Origin: Pseudomonadota bacterium
Lineage (GTDB): Bacteria; Pseudomonadota; Gammaproteobacteria; Burkholderiales; Rhodocyclaceae
Length of the DNA stretch: 10,204 bases
Direction: 5' to 3'
Assembly (NCBI GenBank): GCA_030917225.1
Contig: JAUPVD010000051.1
Coordinates: 1 to 10,204 of the forward strand
This document shows, one piece after another, positions 8,001-10,204 of the stretch. A model generated the notes under the pieces. It made no database searches and was not told the DNA's origin. It was given only the letters and a program-made list of their open reading frames with translations. The translations under genes were made by a program, and so were the position numbers. Numbering within the stretch: position 1 is the first letter of the stretch; every line of letters begins with the position of its first letter.

Positions 8001-8210
8001 CGGTTTGACCTCCGCGCGGGCACGCTCCGCGGCCGGTGGTTCCGCCGGCTTAGCCGGCACCGGTGCTTTCTTTTCCACGGGAGGCAACCCCAGCAACACG
8101 GGGTCCACACGCAGCGGCGTCATGCCCTGCGCAGCCACTTCACCAGACGCGAGGCTGGCAAGGCTGCAGAAGGCAAAGAGCACCAGCGATGTGGAGCGCG
8201 CGCAGAACAT
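5100..8210 (-). CDS. lptD: LPS-assembly outer membrane protein LptD with an expanded N-terminus
   Basis: LptD is the outer-membrane barrel that, with lipoprotein LptE, inserts LPS into the cell surface. The 1036-residue product has a signal peptide (about 1-28, ...SLASGEVAAQ), a long Ala/Pro-rich region (about 30-270), an LptA/OstA-like jellyroll domain (from about 272, PMFLTADELSG..., to about 420), and the barrel. The barrel includes landmarks such as NYTTCKPGDPGWYLKADEL, NERKSGFLTPTFG and PYYWNIAP. Betaproteobacterial LptD is more usually about 750-850 residues; the extra length is the linker and an insertion at about 358-420. The mature protein has only two cysteines, Cys444 and Cys974, at the ends expected to join in the plug-to-barrel disulfide. 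The start at 8210 gives the best signal peptide but has no clear ribosome-binding site; an ATG at 8291 is in frame and would add 27 residues before the signal peptide. It heads the lptD-surA-pdxA-rsmA operon. Confidence 0.95.
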   Translation of the reverse strand: MFCARSTSLVLFAFCSLASLASGEVAAQGMTPLRVDPVLLGLPPVEKKAPVPAKPAEPPAAERARAEVKPVEAQAVETKALTTESESVAAPAPSKTKSAETPRPAKASSPEQTPARAIAPAEVVPSAAAAPSPAPAPTQSARPVVATPAPAPAAKPVAAAPIPVPVPSGGKVTTLEPLRVHPGLLGLPVVAGTPAPVAGGARAPSSAVATYAVPATMAGLDKGRNDAWRAGRPPVLNFDSDATELPDGAAPALALRKDKTLEPLQTGGAPMPMFLTADELSGVTDHEAVAKGDAEARRAGTVVNADRMTYWPVEDELEATGNVRLEKGDDRVTGPRMRMKMADQTGVFDQPEFYLKRESTFAAAERKKQEKGAKGSAVVAAAGAIPSQKLQMSRPEEGSLMNVLGISSEEPAPLPLTESYGSAERIDFEGENKLRLIKSNYTTCKPGDPGWYLKADELALDYDRSVGEGKNTTLYFQNTPIFYSPWLSFSLNNERKSGFLTPTFGSSSVNGLSLSMPYYWNIAPNMDATISPRIYAKRGLQVASEYRYRDYNYQGDVRAEYLPNDKLSDGDNRYGYSLRHQQNLGYGFSGALNLAGVSDDQYFTDLSSRSVLTSQRQLLRQGTLNYGGEWWGATVIGQSYQTLNPDADPAQRIEKPYSLAPQINVNARRPDFYRTDIAFLGQYSSFTHDTLDQGRRTVAYPQISLPFVQPGWYVTPKVGAHVTSYSLDRRTSTGSESFSRSLPIFSVDGGMTFERDTTWFGAKATQTLEPRLYYLSVPYKDQSQIPIFDSALADFNFAQIFSENQFSGYDRISDANQLTAAVTTRLIDPSSGAEAMRAMFGQRYYFQRQRVTLTGQIDPTVEEDKWNKSDFLAAFSGRVLPKTYLDTALQYNPKETRMERSSIGARYQPELGKVLNVSYRYGSEQVSGAEFKNVDIAGQWPIWGGWSAVGRYNYSVLDHKPIETVGGLEYGAGCWAVRLVGHQVVTTSGRQNTTFFVQLELNDFARIGSNPIDLLRRNVQGYGLANQPVADPVFGE
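7641..7685 (-). repeat. Second copy of the PLRVxPxLLGLPxV motif within lptD
   Basis: These codons give EPLRVHPGLLGLPVV, residues 176-190 of LptD. It matches the first copy at 11 of 15 residues, while the underlying DNA is clearly diverged (about two thirds identical by eye), so the duplication is not recent or the protein sequence is under selection. A further TLEPL match occurs about 85 residues later, just before the jellyroll domain. Confidence 0.7.
8076..8120 (-). repeat. First copy of the PLRVxPxLLGLPxV motif within lptD
   Basis: These codons give TPLRVDPVLLGLPPV, residues 31-45, immediately after the predicted signal peptide. The motif would be at or near the mature N-terminus. Between this copy and the next lie about 130 residues rich in Ala, Pro, Val, Glu and Lys, with no predicted fold. 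Confidence 0.7.
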
Positions 8211-8266
8211 AAGGGGTGAGAAGGCCTTCTTTGTCGGCTCGCCGCAAAGGGTGCGTGCAAGCCGAG

Positions 8267-8290
8267 TGTTAAAATCGTGCCATTTTAGCA
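8267..8290. promoter_or_regulatory. Overlapping mirror-image extended -10 promoters for lptD and amgK
   Basis: The plus strand reads TGTTAAAAT (8267-8275) and the minus strand reads TGCTAAAAT (8290-8282). Each fits the extended -10 form TGn-TAAAAT with five of six hexamer matches. The two form an inverted repeat of nine bases per arm with one mismatch and a 6-bp spacer. Predicted start points are about 8282 toward amgK and about 8275 toward lptD, so each start point falls inside the other -10 element and two polymerases could not bind at once. Neither has a convincing -35 hexamer. The palindrome could instead, or also, be a protein-binding site. The whole intergenic region is only 94 bp (8211-8304). 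Confidence 0.5.
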
Positions 8291-8304
8291 TTAAGGAGCC
8301 CGGG

Positions 8305-9306
8305 ATGCCCCGAACTCAGGCGCTTCAAGCGTGGATTACGCAACAATTTCCCGACCAGTCGTTTGAAATGGCGGCAGCATCGGCTGACGCCAGTTTCCGC
8401 CGTTATTTCCGCATCACGCTGGCCGATGGCAGCACACGTATCGTCATGGATGCCCCGCCCGAGCAGGAGGACTGCCGCCCCTACCTGCAGGTGGCCCGTT
8501 TGTTCGGCGGCGCCGATGTCCATGTGCCGAAAATTTATGCCGAAGACCTGACGCAGGGATTCCTGCTGCTTTCCGACCTTGGTGGCACCACCTATCTCGA
8601 CGCACTGAAGAGCCACCCGGACAGCGCGCCGACGCTCTATCGCGATGCATCGATAGCGCTGGTTGCGATCCAGAAAGCCAGCCGACCCGATGTTTTGCCC
8701 GAGTATGACCGGGCGCTCCTGGCCCGCGAATTGCAGTTGTTTCCGGACTGGTACATCGCCAGACATCTCGGCATCACACTGAACGAGAAACAGCAGAGCA
8801 CATTGGCCGGCACCTTCGAAAAAGTGCTGGCCAACAATCTCGCCCAGCCGCAGGTGTTCGTCCATCGCGACTACCATTCCCGCAACCTGATGATCAGCGA
8901 ACCCAACCCCGGCGTTCTCGATTTTCAGGATGCCGTCTACGGCCCGCACACCTACGATCTTGTCTCGCTCTTGCGCGACGCCTACATTACGTGGGAAGAA
9001 GAGCAGGAACTCGACTGGGCCATCCGTTATTGGGAAATGGCGCGCAAGGGAAATTTGCCAGTACCAGCCGACTTCTACGACTTCTGGCGCGACTACGAAT
9101 GGATGGGCGTGCAGCGCCAGATCAAGGTGCTCGGCATCTTTGCCCGCCTCTACCATCGAGACGGCAAGGACGGTTACCTTGCCGACATGCCGCGCGTCAT
9201 GGCCTACCTGCGCCGCGCCGCCGAGCGCTACATCGATCTCAAGCCTTTCCTCCTGCTGCTTGACGAACTCGAGAACCGGCAGGTTCAGACCGGCTACACC
9301 TTCTGA
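8305..9306 (+). CDS. amgK: N-acetylmuramate/N-acetylglucosamine kinase (anomeric sugar kinase) AmgK
   Basis: AmgK phosphorylates MurNAc (and GlcNAc) at the anomeric carbon, the first step of the MurU-dependent cell-wall recycling route known from Pseudomonas. The 333-residue protein has the aminoglycoside-phosphotransferase kinase fold: an N-lobe starting with ASADASFRRYFRI (25-37), the catalytic loop VFVHRDYHSRNLM with Asp189 and Asn194 (184-196), and the metal-binding LDFQD with Asp206 (205-209). The start at 8305 has AAGGAG 6 bases upstream. The frame is open further upstream to 7690, but that part is antisense to the Ala/Pro-rich region of lptD and is not expected to be translated. The neighbouring murU 13 bases downstream and lptD upstream reproduce the Pseudomonas gene order, which supports AmgK over other members of this large kinase family. 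Confidence 0.92.
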   Translation: MPRTQALQAWITQQFPDQSFEMAAASADASFRRYFRITLADGSTRIVMDAPPEQEDCRPYLQVARLFGGADVHVPKIYAEDLTQGFLLLSDLGGTTYLDALKSHPDSAPTLYRDASIALVAIQKASRPDVLPEYDRALLARELQLFPDWYIARHLGITLNEKQQSTLAGTFEKVLANNLAQPQVFVHRDYHSRNLMISEPNPGVLDFQDAVYGPHTYDLVSLLRDAYITWEEEQELDWAIRYWEMARKGNLPVPADFYDFWRDYEWMGVQRQIKVLGIFARLYHRDGKDGYLADMPRVMAYLRRAAERYIDLKPFLLLLDELENRQVQTGYTF

Positions 9307-9319
9307 TGAAAGGTGCACG

Positions 9320-9985
9320 ATGAGAGCGATGATTCTTGCAGCGGGCCGTGGCGAACGCATGCGCCCGCTGACGGACCACACGCCCAAGCCGCTGTTGATG
9401 GCTGGCGGCAAGCCCCTCATCGTCTGGCACATCGAACGTCTCGCAGCGGCCGGATTTCGCGAGCTCGTGATCAACCACGCACACCTTGGCGAAAAGCTCG
9501 TGGCCGCACTAGGCGATGGCAGCCGCTGGTGCGTCCACATCGCCTGGTCCGCAGAACCGCCAGGCGCGCTCGAAACCGCTGGCGGCATTGCCCAGGCACT
9601 GCCGCTGCTTGGCGATGCCTCGTTCCTGGTGGTCAATGGCGACATCTGGTGCGACTGGGATTTCCATCGCGCCTATCAGCTGGCGGGGCGGCCTGCTCAT
9701 CTCGTGATGATGGACAACCCGCAGCACCACGCCGGCGGCGACTTCAGGCTCGTCGGCGAAACACTTGAACTTGCCAACGGCGGCCCCACGCTCACCTACT
9801 GTGGCATCGGTATTTTTTCACCGGCATTTTTCTCAGCCGTTCCGCGCGGCACCGCGATGAAATTGCGGCCGCTCCTCGACGAGGCAATCCCTCGTGCTAT
9901 CGTCACGGGGGAGCGCCACACCGGCCGCTGGGTTGACGTTGGCACCCCGGAACGACTCGTCGCACTCGATCGGGAACTCTCATGA
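9320..9985 (+). CDS. murU: N-acetylmuramate alpha-1-phosphate uridylyltransferase MurU
   Basis: MurU transfers UMP from UTP to MurNAc-1-phosphate, giving UDP-MurNAc without passing through MurA and MurB. The 221-residue protein is a nucleotidyltransferase of the GT-A fold: AAGRGERMRPLT (7-18) is the signature phosphate-binding loop, followed by the PKPLL lysine motif, the uridine-binding region (PGALETAGGI), the metal-binding VVNGDIW, and the C-terminal WVDVGTPERL. The length is close to that of Pseudomonas MurU, shorter than glucose-1-phosphate enzymes such as RfbA or GalU. AAAGG lies about 6-7 bases before the ATG. The stop overlaps the pepP start by ATGA. Without the amgK neighbour it could be read as a generic sugar nucleotidyltransferase. 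Confidence 0.93.
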   Translation: MRAMILAAGRGERMRPLTDHTPKPLLMAGGKPLIVWHIERLAAAGFRELVINHAHLGEKLVAALGDGSRWCVHIAWSAEPPGALETAGGIAQALPLLGDASFLVVNGDIWCDWDFHRAYQLAGRPAHLVMMDNPQHHAGGDFRLVGETLELANGGPTLTYCGIGIFSPAFFSAVPRGTAMKLRPLLDEAIPRAIVTGERHTGRWVDVGTPERLVALDRELS

Positions 9986-10204
9986 AGCATGGCCCTTTCT
10001 CAGCCCGTCGTCAGGTACTTGCCGCACAACTGGCAAAACACGGCGATGGCATCGCCATCATCCCGACGGCACCGGAACGTGTGCGCAATCGTGACTCGCA
10101 CCACCCGTATCGCTTTGACAGCTACTTCTGGTATCTCAGCGGTTTCCCGGAGCCAGAGGCTGTCGTTGTCCTTTGTTGCGGAGACTCCGCTCAGACGCCA
10201 CAGA
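9982..10204 (+). CDS. pepP: Xaa-Pro aminopeptidase, N-terminal part (runs off the window)
   Basis: PepP removes N-terminal residues that precede proline. Only the first 74 codons are present. They encode the aminopeptidase P N-terminal domain: a helix with RRQVLAAQLA, then IAIIPTAPERVRNRDSHHPYR and FDSYFWYLSGFPEPEAVVVL, a very conserved stretch of the family. The metal-binding catalytic domain lies beyond the right edge and cannot be judged. The ATG overlaps the murU stop (ATGA), so it is likely read on the same transcript as amgK and murU. In related bacteria pepP is commonly followed by ubiquinone hydroxylase genes. Confidence 0.92.
   Translation, partial: MKHGPFSARRQVLAAQLAKHGDGIAIIPTAPERVRNRDSHHPYRFDSYFWYLSGFPEPEAVVVLCCGDSAQTPQ

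Noticed and set aside
7700..8070. GC-rich, locally repetitive DNA that might be a tandem repeat array
   Set aside because: The repetition is Ala/Pro codon bias in the lptD linker; I could find no constant repeat unit.
7690..8304. 205-codon upstream extension of the amgK frame, very rich in Ala and Gly
   Set aside because: It is antisense to the Ala/Pro-rich part of lptD. The strong ribosome-binding site at 8293-8298 and the conserved kinase N-terminus both place the start at 8305.
8269..9645. 458-codon open frame on the minus strand opposite amgK and murU
   Set aside because: It lies antisense to two proteins with complete family motifs, has no recognisable domain, and is the kind of long shadow frame expected in GC-rich coding DNA.

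Overview
The window looks like a chromosomal segment of a betaproteobacterium, most likely Rhodocyclales (Dechloromonas/Azonexus-like). This rests on the high GC, the flavour of the protein sequences, the lptD-surA-pdxA-rsmA order, and the divergent amgK-murU-pepP group. The genus call is inference from memory of related proteins. Most of the window is conserved housekeeping DNA; I see no mobile element, CRISPR array, tRNA or rRNA.

Layout. (1) Bases 1-182 hold the truncated tail of a HisH-type glutamine amidotransferase, which runs in frame into an exonuclease III gene (xth, TTG start at 183). (2) A CRP/FNR-family regulator gene overlaps the end of xth by ATGA. About 100 bp further on lies a small DUF2892 membrane protein gene. 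Its upstream region has a TGTGA-N6-TTACA palindrome placed exactly at -41.5 from a predicted start point, the geometry of a class II activator promoter. (3) A hairpin with a T-tract separates this from a four-gene operon on the minus strand, read lptD, surA, pdxA, rsmA. (4) From a 94-bp divergent region, amgK, murU and the start of pepP run on the plus strand.

How the genes work together. LptD and SurA both serve the outer membrane: SurA is a periplasmic chaperone for beta-barrel proteins, and LptD is the barrel that inserts LPS. PdxA (vitamin B6) and RsmA (16S rRNA dimethylation) travel with them as in enterobacteria. AmgK and MurU salvage peptidoglycan amino sugars to UDP-MurNAc. The envelope operon and the salvage operon share one short divergent region with two overlapping, mirror-image extended -10 elements.

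The points most worth a second look are the activator site in front of the DUF2892 gene, the overlapping promoters at 8267-8290, the N-terminal expansion of LptD (a duplicated short motif around a Pro/Ala-rich linker, plus an insertion in the jellyroll domain), and the HisH remnant joined to xth. I did not find evidence for a wholly new multi-gene system.
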